64,000 nucleotides of DNA from Butyricimonas virosa (GTDB lineage Bacteria > Bacteroidota > Bacteroidia > Bacteroidales > Marinifilaceae), in assembly GCF_025148635.1 (NCBI RefSeq), contig NZ_CP102269.1, forward strand, positions 1,736,001 through 1,800,000, in the 5' to 3' direction. The notes under the pieces were generated by a model. The model ran no database searches. It was given only the letters and a program-made list of their open reading frames with translations, and was not told where the DNA came from. Below are positions 1-9,446 of the stretch, one piece after another; the stretch's first letter is position 1; each line of letters starts with the position of its first letter. The translations under genes were made by a program, and so were the position numbers.

Positions 1-447
1 CAGCATGAATGAAAGCGTACCGATGAATAGAGCCGGAACCATGGCTTGCAACGTCAGGCCCATCGGGGGAACCGACACGATGGCCAAATCCGTTAATAGA
101 GCAAGAAAACAGGTAATTACGAAACAGATCACGTAAGAAATGATCAGTCGTAATAACCAGACCTTGTAACTATAGTTTGGGATTCCAAAAATAATCTCCA
201 CGATCTTGGCGTCCTGATCGTTCTGTATGCCGAAACACATCGGGTAGAAAACCAACAGAATGCTCGGTAACATCAACATGGAGTATGCTGTTGCCTGCGT
301 GATCTCGTCATCGCCCAGTAATTTCACGATCACCGTGATCACGTAGAAGGCGAGGGCACTCAACATGAAATATAGGAATTTATTCCCGAATATAATCTTG
401 ATGTTATATTGTACCAGCTTTTGTAGGGTTATCCAAAATTGCACCAT
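1..447 (-). CDS. ABC transporter permease, N-terminal part (runs off the left edge)
   Basis: The reading frame is open from an ATG at 447-445 to the window edge, giving 149 residues; the C-terminus is missing. After the amphipathic start MVQFWITLQKLVQYNIK there are hydrophobic segments (roughly residues 23-42, 55-72, 98-120 and 128-148), as expected for an ABC-2 type membrane subunit. The phrase on being 'DQDAKIVEII' between segments resembles the cytosolic loop that follows the second helix in this family. It is the last visible gene of the minus-strand export operon and directly follows the RND-ABC fusion, so its ATPase partner may be the ABC domain of that fusion. The partner assignment is inferred from position only. 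Confidence 0.75.
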   Translation of the reverse strand, partial: MVQFWITLQKLVQYNIKIIFGNKFLYFMLSALAFYVITVIVKLLGDDEITQATAYSMLMLPSILLVFYPMCFGIQNDQDAKIVEIIFGIPNYSYKVWLLRLIISYVICFVITCFLALLTDLAIVSVPPMGLTLQAMVPALFIGTLSFML

Positions 448-450
448 AAT

Positions 451-480
451 AATTGAAAATTGAAAATTGAAAATTGAAAA
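451..480. repeat. Short tandem repeat TGAAAAT x4
   Basis: About four head-to-tail copies of a 7-bp unit (TGAAAAT) lie between the fusion gene and the downstream permease gene. It runs directly into the left arm of the hairpin at 476-507. Copy number may vary by slippage; no function is evident. Confidence 0.8.
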
Positions 481-507
481 TGTGAATAAATTCAGATTCA
501 CATTTTC
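476..507 (-). terminator. 12-bp stem hairpin between RND-ABC fusion and permease
   Basis: GAAAATGTGAAT (476-487) is the exact reverse complement of ATTCACATTTTC (496-507), with an 8-base loop. It lies 14 bp after the fusion gene's stop. It could be a partial terminator or an mRNA-stability hairpin that lowers expression of the downstream permease. The stem is AT-rich and a clean U-tract is not obvious, so attenuation is inferred. Confidence 0.5.
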
Positions 508-520
508 GAATCTTCTAATT

Positions 521-3500
521 TTATTGTGTTATAATTTGCTCTTTGTTCTCGATCTTCACGCTTCTCAATAGCCACAAGTAAGAGTCCTCCAGAGCCGGGA
601 GAATCTTCTCGGCAGTCTCGGTGGGCTTATGCTCGCTAAGGCAACGTACTTTGATCATGTCGCCTTGGCGGATGTGGTGGACGATCAGCATATCGGACGG
701 TAATTTTGCGAAATCCCGTACGGGAACTTCAAAGGCCCACGTAACATCCTTGGCAATATTGGCCATATCACTCGGCGTACCGTGGTATTTCAGAATACCC
801 TTGTTGATCACGCCGACCTGGTTACAGGAACTGGCAATATCCTCTATAATGTGGGTAGAGAAAATCACGATCCGGTTTCGGGACAATTCTACGAGCAAGT
901 TTCTGAAACGGATTCTTTCCCGCGGGTCCAATCCGGCTGTCGGCTCGTCCACCACGAGTATCCGGGGCAGGTTCAACAGGGTTTGTGCGATACCGATACG
1001 TTGTTTCATACCACCAGAAAAACCTCCGATCTTCTTGTCCTTGTTCTCGTACATATGCACGGCGGAAAGTACTTCGGCAATCCGGTTGTGACGTACCTTT
1101 TTATTATATATTCCTTTCAACAGGGCTTGGTACTCCAAAAATTCCCATGCCGTGAGGTTCTCGTACGTTCCGAATTCCTGCGGTAAATAACCGATCAAGC
1201 CTTGCAACTCTTCCCGTTTCTTCTGGGTATCGATGCCGTTAATGAATATTTTCCCGTAACTCTGTTCGAAGACCCCGCAAATGATACGCATCAGCGTGGT
1301 TTTACCCGCTCCGTTAGGACCCAGCAAACCGAACATCCCGGTATGTATCTCCATGGAAACGGAATTCAACGCCTTGAACGGTTTCTTCTTCACCCCGATA
1401 AACGGAGCCTTGGAAGCCAGACGGAAAATGGTCTTTCTCAGCATACGGAACCGACCGTCAATCAAATCAATATTAATGTTTTCCTTGTTGATCTTGTTGG
1501 ACAGGTAGCGGGCGGCAATACCGAGATACCAGAACATACCGAGGAAGATAGCTCCCCCGCTGTTCTCAAATTTCTTGCTTGACCAGATCAGGATAACCAT
1601 GGGACCAGCATAGTAAATGACAATAGCGATGATCCTTAGCGTCTTGGCGATAACGTTCTGTTTCCGGTTCTCGCAAAACTCCCTGAAAATGTTCATGATC
1701 CTTAGCGTCATCGTCCAGGTAATGAAAGCAAAAACAATTGCCCAAAAGAACAGTACTTGGTAGCTGAACGTGAAGTAATACATGAATCCCAGCACCGGCA
1801 ACGACCACAACAGCGGTTGCATATCCCGCCATTTGCGATAATTCCCTTGCAGTCCGAGACGTTCCCGAATTTTCAAACCGGAAGTCCATTCCCGGTTGAA
1901 ACGTGACGGGCGTCCGTACACTTTAACCAGATTGCATATCTTGATCTCCAGCTCTTCGTTAGCCGGGATGATATTACTTTGCGCCCGGCGTAAACTGTCT
2001 TCCAAGAACCAGGTCACTCCCGGTACGAGAATCACCGTCAGGATCACGTATAGAATCCGGTTCAGCAGGGTATAGGTCCAGAAGTACACGCAGATTACGG
2101 CCACGACGAAAAGCACGATTTGCAATAGTTTCATGAAAAGGCTTTGTGTCCGCAGGCGGTATAAAGCGTCTTCCATTCCGGAATACAACGTTGGGATAAT
2201 CACCAGAGTCAGCAGCGTACTCATGGTAAGTCCCCCGATTACCGTGATGGCAAACGGGGCTCCCAGCCCGGACACGTATTCTCCTTGTCCCATGGCTAAT
2301 GGGATCATGGCCACGATAGTTGTGATTGCCGTGATCAGAATCGGCCTTAAACGGGATAACCCGGCCGTTATGATCGCCCGTTGCTTGCGGTTTCCGTTGC
2401 GACGGAGTAAAGACGTGTAATCGATAAGGATGATACTATTATTTACCACGATACCGATCAGGATAATGAAACCCACGAAAACATTGGCATTCATCAATGA
2501 ATTGCTCGTGAATAATAAAGCCAGTAAAGAACCGATGGCGGCCAGCGGGATGGTAAACATCAGCACGATGGGAGCCGTGGTCGATTCAAATACGGCAGCC
2601 AAAATCATGTAAATTAAAATGAAGGCGGCCAAGATGAGGAAGATGAAATCATTCATTTCGTTTTCCTCATGTACGACTTCCACGGCGATACCCGTCGGGA
2701 CATCCATGCTTTGCACCAGTTCGTCAATCTCTTCCCGTGCGGACTCCAGCAAATCCTTTGATTCATTGATGTCTGAATTGAACATGTAAACAAGGTTCAC
2801 CTCCTTTTCCTGGTTGATACGGGTGATGTTTCCTTTGTCACGTCCTAGATTGATGCGGCTGAAACTCCGTAATTGAACTAATCCGTTGTTCTTATTCGTG
2901 ACTTCCAGATTGCGTAAATCTTCCAGTGTCCGGGTTTGAGTTTTCTGATCATCTTCATCATAATTGATGTCCCGGATCAGAATGTCATATTCCTGGTTTC
3001 CGGCTTTATATTTGACCTCGGCTTTACTTTGAGGCTGGAAATTGGAAAGTTCTTGGCTTACATTCCCGGGTTCAACCTCGTTCATACCCATGAGGTACTG
3101 GTCAAAGAAAATTTTGGAAACCGTGCTTCCCTGGGAAACTGAAATATGGGAATTTGAAATGTTATCCAGGTCATCAAGTTGATATTTCAAATATTCGGCA
3201 AAATTCGCCATCGACTCGAAATCCTGACCTTTGATGATCACTTTTTCTGTTTGACTACCCATTCCCAGCATTTTGAGCAAGGAACTATTACCAAGCATTC
3301 CACCGCCCCCGCTGCTTCCTCTAAAGTTCTCGCTACTCTCGCTGGCTTCCAAGCTAATCTGGTTAATATTAACCGTTTCGGCCAACCGGAGTACTTCGGT
3401 TTTCAGTTGGATGAGAGATTTTTTATTTATCTTTTGATAATCATCTTTCAGTCGGATCGTGAGCCGGACATCCTCTTTCATAATGTTGGAAGAGAATTCT

Positions 3501-5260
3501 TTGATTTCCGGGACTTCGAGTAATTCGTCCTCGAAAAGACGGATCATTTCGTCGGTTCTTTGAAGCGTGTAGCCTGTTGGCGGGGTGATATACACGTTGA
3601 ACGTGTTCAATTCAACCTCTTTCAGCGTGTTCAAGGTTAAAGAGGTGGATAGCACCACGGTAACCAGTAAAGTGACTAGAGCGATAATGATCACTTGTGC
3701 CGGACGCCGAAGTGACATCTTGAGTATAGCAACATATATCTGCACCAATCTGTTATGGATGGATAGGTTGCTGAAATTGACATCTTCCGGAGTCTTGCGC
3801 AAAATAGCGTTTACCGCCATCGGTATCAACAGCAAGGCCACGACCAGCGATATGGTAAGTGTTGCCACGATAGAAATTCCGATGTGTTCCCCGATCAGCT
3901 TGACCAAGTAATTGTCCGCAAAAAGGAAAGGCAGGAACACGGTAATCGTAGTGACCGTGGCCGCCATGATTGCTTTCCACACTTCGGTAGTTCCCCGCAC
4001 ACAGGCCTCGTCGGTGGAAACTCCCAACCCCTTCAGTCGATAGATGTTCTCCATAACGACGATGGAGTTATCCAGCAACATACCGACGGCGAGTGCGATA
4101 CCCGTGAGGGTTAGCGTGTTGATCGTTATTCCGAATAGATAAAAGAAATAGAATGACGAGAACACGGAAATCGGAATGGCAAAAGCCACGATGGAGATGA
4201 TCCGTATTTTCCGGAGGAACAGGAACAACACGAATATGGCCAGTAAAGCTCCCGAAAGTCCGAGATCGATGATTTGGTCAATGTTTTTATTCATCACGTC
4301 GGCAGCGTCGTCTTCCACTTCAATAAGAACCCCTTTGGATTCTAATTCTGCATTCAAACGATCAATTTCCTGCCGAACCTTTTCGGAAAGGTCAATCACG
4401 TTAGCTAACGGGGATTTGGACAGGATGCAGGAAATCACCTCTTTCCCGTTGGTACGGGCGTAGGATTCCTCTTCCTTCACGCCGAACTGGATTTCAGCGA
4501 TGTCTTTCAACTGGATCGGACCATCGGCAACCACGATACTTCCCAAGTCTTCCGTGGCAAGGTATTCGGCTGTCACGTTGACAAAATAACGTTTATTGTT
4601 CTCGTAAACCGAACCGGCAAAACTCTTTTCTGCCAAGTTGCTCGAAATGGCCCTGCTGATCGTTGATGTCGTAATGTTTAGAGCCTTGCATCTTTCCGGA
4701 TCGACAATAACTTCGATGCTTTTTTGTCGCCCTCCCATGATGGTGACATTAGCGATTCCGTCGATATTTTCCAGGTAGGGAACAATCTCTGAATCGGCAA
4801 TGTTACGCACGTAGTCAATGTCGTCCTCCCCGAGAATCCGTAGGTTCATGAACATATCACTGGCGGAACCCGAAGAAGATTTGTTCACGTTTAACCTGAA
4901 ATTATCAGGTAGATTCGGGGTGATGCTTTTTATTTTTTCTTCCAGTTGTAGAAAGGTATATTTCAAGTCAACGTCCTGTTTGAAAGAGACGGTTACCTGT
5001 CCTCCTCTCGAATAAATCTGGGTTTCTATTTTTTCTACCCCGTTCAGGGCACTGACGGCCCCTTCCACGGGAATAGCTACTTGATTTTCTATATAGGAAG
5101 GGTCGGATTCTGTTTCGGAGCTAATGCTCACGCTCAACACCGGCAGTTCGGCATTGGGGTATAATTCCATGGGAAGGTGTTTATAGGAGAAAATTCCCAT
5201 AAGTACCAGTCCGATGAAAAGCATCGATACAAGAACCCTTCTTTTTATAATCGTGTTCAT
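521..5260 (-). CDS. RND efflux pump fused to an ABC ATPase domain
   Basis: This 1579-residue protein joins two transporter classes. Residues 1 to about 1030 are a complete HAE-type RND pump: N-terminal helix, two large periplasmic regions and the TM4 motif GMLLDNSIVVMEN near residue 395, with one of the two proton-relay Asp positions replaced by Asn. Two further helices follow (about 1040-1085). An ABC ATPase strand (EIKICNLVKVYG, 1104-1115) is then interrupted by about 175 residues with three or four hydrophobic segments. The ATPase resumes at KPFKALNSVSMEI (about 1291), with Walker A GPNGAGKT near 1313, signature SGGMKQR near 1415, Walker B VVDEPTAGLD near 1435 and the switch His near 1470. 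The neighbouring ATPase (14344-15273) has the same two blocks adjacent, which shows the interruption. The gene overlaps the stop of the upstream RND gene by 4 bp. All ATPase motifs look intact. Energy coupling of the two halves is unknown. Confidence 0.9.
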   Translation of the reverse strand: MNTIIKRRVLVSMLFIGLVLMGIFSYKHLPMELYPNAELPVLSVSISSETESDPSYIENQVAIPVEGAVSALNGVEKIETQIYSRGGQVTVSFKQDVDLKYTFLQLEEKIKSITPNLPDNFRLNVNKSSSGSASDMFMNLRILGEDDIDYVRNIADSEIVPYLENIDGIANVTIMGGRQKSIEVIVDPERCKALNITTSTISRAISSNLAEKSFAGSVYENNKRYFVNVTAEYLATEDLGSIVVADGPIQLKDIAEIQFGVKEEESYARTNGKEVISCILSKSPLANVIDLSEKVRQEIDRLNAELESKGVLIEVEDDAADVMNKNIDQIIDLGLSGALLAIFVLFLFLRKIRIISIVAFAIPISVFSSFYFFYLFGITINTLTLTGIALAVGMLLDNSIVVMENIYRLKGLGVSTDEACVRGTTEVWKAIMAATVTTITVFLPFLFADNYLVKLIGEHIGISIVATLTISLVVALLLIPMAVNAILRKTPEDVNFSNLSIHNRLVQIYVAILKMSLRRPAQVIIIALVTLLVTVVLSTSLTLNTLKEVELNTFNVYITPPTGYTLQRTDEMIRLFEDELLEVPEIKEFSSNIMKEDVRLTIRLKDDYQKINKKSLIQLKTEVLRLAETVNINQISLEASESSENFRGSSGGGGMLGNSSLLKMLGMGSQTEKVIIKGQDFESMANFAEYLKYQLDDLDNISNSHISVSQGSTVSKIFFDQYLMGMNEVEPGNVSQELSNFQPQSKAEVKYKAGNQEYDILIRDINYDEDDQKTQTRTLEDLRNLEVTNKNNGLVQLRSFSRINLGRDKGNITRINQEKEVNLVYMFNSDINESKDLLESAREEIDELVQSMDVPTGIAVEVVHEENEMNDFIFLILAAFILIYMILAAVFESTTAPIVLMFTIPLAAIGSLLALLFTSNSLMNANVFVGFIILIGIVVNNSIILIDYTSLLRRNGNRKQRAIITAGLSRLRPILITAITTIVAMIPLAMGQGEYVSGLGAPFAITVIGGLTMSTLLTLVIIPTLYSGMEDALYRLRTQSLFMKLLQIVLFVVAVICVYFWTYTLLNRILYVILTVILVPGVTWFLEDSLRRAQSNIIPANEELEIKICNLVKVYGRPSRFNREWTSGLKIRERLGLQGNYRKWRDMQPLLWSLPVLGFMYYFTFSYQVLFFWAIVFAFITWTMTLRIMNIFREFCENRKQNVIAKTLRIIAIVIYYAGPMVILIWSSKKFENSGGAIFLGMFWYLGIAARYLSNKINKENINIDLIDGRFRMLRKTIFRLASKAPFIGVKKKPFKALNSVSMEIHTGMFGLLGPNGAGKTTLMRIICGVFEQSYGKIFINGIDTQKKREELQGLIGYLPQEFGTYENLTAWEFLEYQALLKGIYNKKVRHNRIAEVLSAVHMYENKDKKIGGFSGGMKQRIGIAQTLLNLPRILVVDEPTAGLDPRERIRFRNLLVELSRNRIVIFSTHIIEDIASSCNQVGVINKGILKYHGTPSDMANIAKDVTWAFEVPVRDFAKLPSDMLIVHHIRQGDMIKVRCLSEHKPTETAEKILPALEDSYLWLLRSVKIENKEQIITQ

Positions 5261-8200
5261 GATTTCTTTCTGTCAATAACGTAATACACACACGGGATAA
5301 CGATCAGCGTCATGATAGTCGAGGTCAGCAAACCACCGATCACGGCAAGTGCCATGGGCGAGCGCAAGGAAGCTCCCTCCCCGAATCCGAAACACATGGG
5401 CAGCAATGCCAGAATTGTCGTGGCACTGGTCATGATAATCGGACGCACGCGATGCTGTGCTGCCATTTGGATGGCCTCTTCCAACGGGTGACCCTCTTCT
5501 TTCAGACGATTGATCGCATCTACGAGTATGATAGAACTGTTCACGGCAATACCTGCCAGCATGATAATCCCGATAAAGGCCATCATGTTGAGTGTTTGTC
5601 CGGTGAGCAGGAACGCTAAAATACATCCCACGCCGGCTAACGGAATGGTCAGTAGGATCGTGAACGGGTGGCGCAAGGATTCGAATTGTGCCGCCATCAC
5701 CATATATACTAACAATATGGATAAAAACAGGGCGAATCCCAACCCGCTGAATGACTCTTGTCGCATCTCTTCCTCTCCCGTTATCTTGGCTGAATACTTG
5801 GCCGGGAATTCAACCTCGGACAATTTAGCTTTAATGGCAGGGGTGACATGGCTCAGTGAGTATTGCTTCTCGAGCATGGCTGTCACGATACCTGTCCGGC
5901 TTTGGTTAACCCGGTTAATCTCTTTCGGGGCTGACGTGATTTCGATGTCGGCAATCTCTCCGAGACGGTATTTCTTTTCGCCTTGTACGATTTCAATATC
6001 ATAAATTTCAGAAAGGGTCACTTCGGGTACTTTGATGTTGATGTCGATCGTTTCGCCTTGTGTTTCGAAAGTTCCGGCATCCTTACCTGCCAGTTTCTCG
6101 CTGACTTGGTTACTTACCGTGGCAACATCGATCCCGTAGATTCCACTTTTCAAGCGGTCAATCTTGATATTTACTTCCGGAGCCCCTTTTTCTAGGGAAG
6201 ATTTGATATCGTATATACCGGGGATTCCGATGATTTTCTCTTTTATCTCGGTACATAGTTCATCCAACAATTCAAGTTCCTCCCCTTTCACCTCGATCAC
6301 CAATGGTGCCCCCTCTGTTCCCAGAATACTTTGTAAGGCAGATTCCCCTTTCTCATAGGAGATTTCCACGCCTTCCGGCAAGGGATAATTCTCGTTAATA
6401 TTCGTGATAAAATAATCGGCATCCAGCTTGGAGTCTTTTTTTATCTTTACCTTGATCTGGGATTGATTTTCTGATTCCAACTTTCCCCCGCTTTGGCTTT
6501 CCAAGTTGGATGGACCTACCAGCGTGTATTGCCATTCGATATCATCTTGCCCTAGCGTTCGAATGGCATCTTCAATGGTTCCCACGGCGTTATCCGTACT
6601 TTTTAACCTTGTTCCCGGTTCCATGGTAACGAGGATTGAAAATTCCTTCGACTCTGTTTTGGGCATGAATTCCATTCCGATTAACGGTAACATCAGGTAA
6701 GAGACGATCATAAGAATCGTAGCGACACCAATCACCAAGTATTTCCTCTTGAGTACTTTTCCGACGAAATTCCCGAAACCTTTGATCGTGATGGCATGAC
6801 TGGAAATGTTGTCTTTCTTCCGCATGAATTTCGATGCTAGCATCGGGATAAACAGGATGGAAACAAACAGCGAGGATAACAGCGAGAAACTAACCGTCCA
6901 CGCTTGTTCTTTAAACAGCTCTCCGGCAGCTCCTTGTAGGTACACGATCGGAAGGAACACCACGATGGTGGTTAAAGTGGAGGCCGTGATCGCTCCTGCG
7001 ACTTCCGAGGTACCCCTCACGGCAGCCTCCGCGGGTGGCAGGTTATTCTCATCCATGTTTCGGAAGATATTTTCCATCACGACGATGGCATTATCGACCA
7101 GCATTCCCGCACCCAGCGCAAGTCCTCCCAACGTCATGATGTTGATGGAAAGGCCGTTGAAGTACATCAAATTGAACGTGGCAATAATCGAGATCGGGAT
7201 GGAGAGACTGACAATTAATGTCATGTTCACTCGTCGCAAGAATATATAAAGTATAATAACGGCGAGAATGATACCCATTAACGCGGAATCTTTAACCTCG
7301 TTGATGGAACTCCCGATAAATTCTCCCTGGTTACTGATGATATGGAAATCATATCCCGGCAGACTTTTACGGAATTCGTCAATCTTGGCCAGCAAGTTTT
7401 CCACGGCATTTACCGTGTTATATTTATTTTCTTTGTAAATACTGATTCCCAGACAACGTTCTCCGTTGTAACGGGCCAAATTTTCCGGGTCTTTGTTGCG
7501 AATGGACACGGTGGCCACGTCTTTTAGGTATACCGGGGCTTTTGTTTTACTGGCACTGCTTGTCGATTCCGAGGAAGAGGGACTTCCGCCGGAAGAATTC
7601 TCTTTAAATGCCACGATAATGTTTTCAATATCTTGGAGGCTGGTAATTAGGTTTACCCCTTTCACCGTGTATTGAATATCTCCGTCCGTGATCGTTCCCC
7701 CGGAAACATTTTGATTGATGGCCGTGATTTGTGAGGCAATCCCGTCGGCTGTTAACCCGAATGCCTCCAGCATGTAAGGATTCGTGGATATTTCGACGAT
7801 AGCCTGTTCCTGTCCGTTCAACTGAATATCTGCGATTCCATCTACCCGGACGAGTTCATTACGCATGTAATTTTCCGCTATCTTTCGCAATTCGTTCATG
7901 TCCTTCACCTCGTTATGGGTGAGGGCAATGGTCATGATCGGTGTTGCGTTGGCATCGTAACGGGTAACGTTGACTTCTTCGATGGTTTCATCTTGGGAAA
8001 GAGAAGAAACGCTTCGCTGTAAATCCAGGAAAGCAGCATCCATGTCTTGATCCCACCCGTATTCCACGGTGACTTTCGTGTATCCGACTTTCGTAACGCT
8101 GTACACACTCTTCACGCCTTCCTGGCGTGCGGCTGTCGACTCGACATTGGTCGTGATTAGTTTTTCAACCTCTTCGGGTGGTCTCTGACCGCTTTTCACT

Positions 8201-8346
8201 TCCACGTAAAGAGCGGGATTTTTCAAGTCAGGGAAAAGATCTGTCCCTAATTTATTATAGGATATTGTACCCAGTAAACATACCGCCAGCGTGAGCATCA
8301 ATACGCTTACCGGGTATTTTACTGCAAATTTGGTAATACTGTTCAT
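5257..8346 (-). CDS. Efflux RND transporter permease (AcrB/HAE family)
   Basis: Inner-membrane RND pump of 1029 residues, the usual length, expected to drive drug or lipid export by proton antiport with the adaptor and TolC-like genes just upstream. It has the typical N-terminal helix ending in GTDLFPDLKNP, two porter regions, and the TM4 motif GAGMLVDNAIVVMEN near residue 416, where the second of the two AcrB-type Asp residues is Asn. A Ser-rich insert (about residues 255-270) sits in the first periplasmic half. The start lies 6 bp after the adaptor gene and the stop overlaps the start of the RND-ABC fusion, so the two RND proteins are probably translationally coupled and could form a heteromer, as MdtB/MdtC do. 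The heteromer is an inference. Confidence 0.93.
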   Translation of the reverse strand: MNSITKFAVKYPVSVLMLTLAVCLLGTISYNKLGTDLFPDLKNPALYVEVKSGQRPPEEVEKLITTNVESTAARQEGVKSVYSVTKVGYTKVTVEYGWDQDMDAAFLDLQRSVSSLSQDETIEEVNVTRYDANATPIMTIALTHNEVKDMNELRKIAENYMRNELVRVDGIADIQLNGQEQAIVEISTNPYMLEAFGLTADGIASQITAINQNVSGGTITDGDIQYTVKGVNLITSLQDIENIIVAFKENSSGGSPSSSESTSSASKTKAPVYLKDVATVSIRNKDPENLARYNGERCLGISIYKENKYNTVNAVENLLAKIDEFRKSLPGYDFHIISNQGEFIGSSINEVKDSALMGIILAVIILYIFLRRVNMTLIVSLSIPISIIATFNLMYFNGLSINIMTLGGLALGAGMLVDNAIVVMENIFRNMDENNLPPAEAAVRGTSEVAGAITASTLTTIVVFLPIVYLQGAAGELFKEQAWTVSFSLLSSLFVSILFIPMLASKFMRKKDNISSHAITIKGFGNFVGKVLKRKYLVIGVATILMIVSYLMLPLIGMEFMPKTESKEFSILVTMEPGTRLKSTDNAVGTIEDAIRTLGQDDIEWQYTLVGPSNLESQSGGKLESENQSQIKVKIKKDSKLDADYFITNINENYPLPEGVEISYEKGESALQSILGTEGAPLVIEVKGEELELLDELCTEIKEKIIGIPGIYDIKSSLEKGAPEVNIKIDRLKSGIYGIDVATVSNQVSEKLAGKDAGTFETQGETIDINIKVPEVTLSEIYDIEIVQGEKKYRLGEIADIEITSAPKEINRVNQSRTGIVTAMLEKQYSLSHVTPAIKAKLSEVEFPAKYSAKITGEEEMRQESFSGLGFALFLSILLVYMVMAAQFESLRHPFTILLTIPLAGVGCILAFLLTGQTLNMMAFIGIIMLAGIAVNSSIILVDAINRLKEEGHPLEEAIQMAAQHRVRPIIMTSATTILALLPMCFGFGEGASLRSPMALAVIGGLLTSTIMTLIVIPCVYYVIDRKKS

Positions 8347-8352
8347 GTCTTT

Positions 8353-9417
8353 TTATTTCATGATTTTTACTTTGCCTCTGTTTCTCAGGAATTCGTAGCC
8401 TTTCACCACGATCTTGTCTCCTTGGTTCAGACCGCTTTCCACCTCGATGAAACGATCGTCACTGATACCAACCGTGATGATTTTTTCCATAGCCCGGTTT
8501 TGTTCCACTGTGTAGACAATCCGGTTCCCCCCTCGGCGGGAGTTAACGATGTCCTTCGGTATGACAATAACCGAATCTTTTTGCAAAGTAATAATCTCTC
8601 CTTTCGCGAACATTCCGGGACGTAGTTTCAGTTCCGGGTTGTTAATCGTGATGTATCCGGTGTATGTGCGGGTATCCTCGTTGATTGCCGGGGATAGCTG
8701 GGAAACAAGGCCGGACAGGGTATCTGATTTGATATTATAATTGGTGACCAACACTTTTTGACCCACTTTCACCTTGTCGATCGTGTTTTCCGGCAATGCG
8801 ATTTCCATGTACATCTGGCTGTAGTCCATCAATCCGACCATCGTTTCGCCTGATGCGATCTCCACGTTCGGGGTAAAATACGGTAGGTTCACGATAGCTC
8901 CTTTGAACGGGGCTTTAATCGTGAGTTTTGCCAGCTCCGTGTAGGCCGATTCCAATGCCGATTGCGCCTGTATGTAACTACTTTCAGCATTTAGTACATC
9001 TTTTTCCGTGGCTCCGCCTTTTTCAAATACGGCTTTTTGACCTTCCCACTCTTTCTTGGCGATATCGACCTGCATCTTTTTTGTCGACAATGATACGGTA
9101 TTTTCGTGTTCTTTATTATTTAGCTTGATAATCACGGCACCTTCCTCGACAATGTCGCCTAGCTTGTAGGGGCGCTTGGTCTTGGGGTTAATCATCAACT
9201 CGTATTTACCGTTTGTCTCGGATTTCACTTCTACCGTTTTGGCCGCTTTGGCTGTTCCTGTCGTGGTGGTCAGTTCCCGGACATCACGTTTTCCGACTTC
9301 GGCAAGCCAGACCGGAGTGGTTGTTTCTGAAGAAGAATTCATTCGTTGCTCGTTGCAAGCGTTCAAGGTGTAAGCCAATAAAATCACCCCGATATATTTT
9401 ATAGATTTGTTGATCAT
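8353..9417 (-). CDS. Membrane fusion (periplasmic adaptor) lipoprotein
   Basis: Adaptor of 354 residues bridging the inner-membrane pump and the outer-membrane channel. The N-terminus is a lipoprotein signal with lipobox LNAC (Cys21). The body shows the usual order: a beta/lipoyl half (ETNGKYELMINPKTKRPYKLGDIVEEGAVI), a short helical hairpin (about residues 105-150), the second lipoyl half (IKAPFKGAIVNL) and a barrel with VTNYNIKSDTLSG and the C-terminal VVKGYEFLRNRGKVKI. It lies between the TolC-like gene (29 bp upstream) and the RND gene (6 bp downstream). Confidence 0.92.
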   Translation of the reverse strand: MINKSIKYIGVILLAYTLNACNEQRMNSSSETTTPVWLAEVGKRDVRELTTTTGTAKAAKTVEVKSETNGKYELMINPKTKRPYKLGDIVEEGAVIIKLNNKEHENTVSLSTKKMQVDIAKKEWEGQKAVFEKGGATEKDVLNAESSYIQAQSALESAYTELAKLTIKAPFKGAIVNLPYFTPNVEIASGETMVGLMDYSQMYMEIALPENTIDKVKVGQKVLVTNYNIKSDTLSGLVSQLSPAINEDTRTYTGYITINNPELKLRPGMFAKGEIITLQKDSVIVIPKDIVNSRRGGNRIVYTVEQNRAMEKIITVGISDDRFIEVESGLNQGDKIVVKGYEFLRNRGKVKIMK

Positions 9418-9446
9418 AGCGTTTTGTTTTATATTTTGTGTTAGGG

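Noticed and set aside
521..1600. The ABC part of the fusion as a separate gene
   Set aside because: The frame is continuous from 5260 to 521 and the first ABC strand lies about 175 residues before the rest of the domain, so a separate start would leave the ATPase incomplete.
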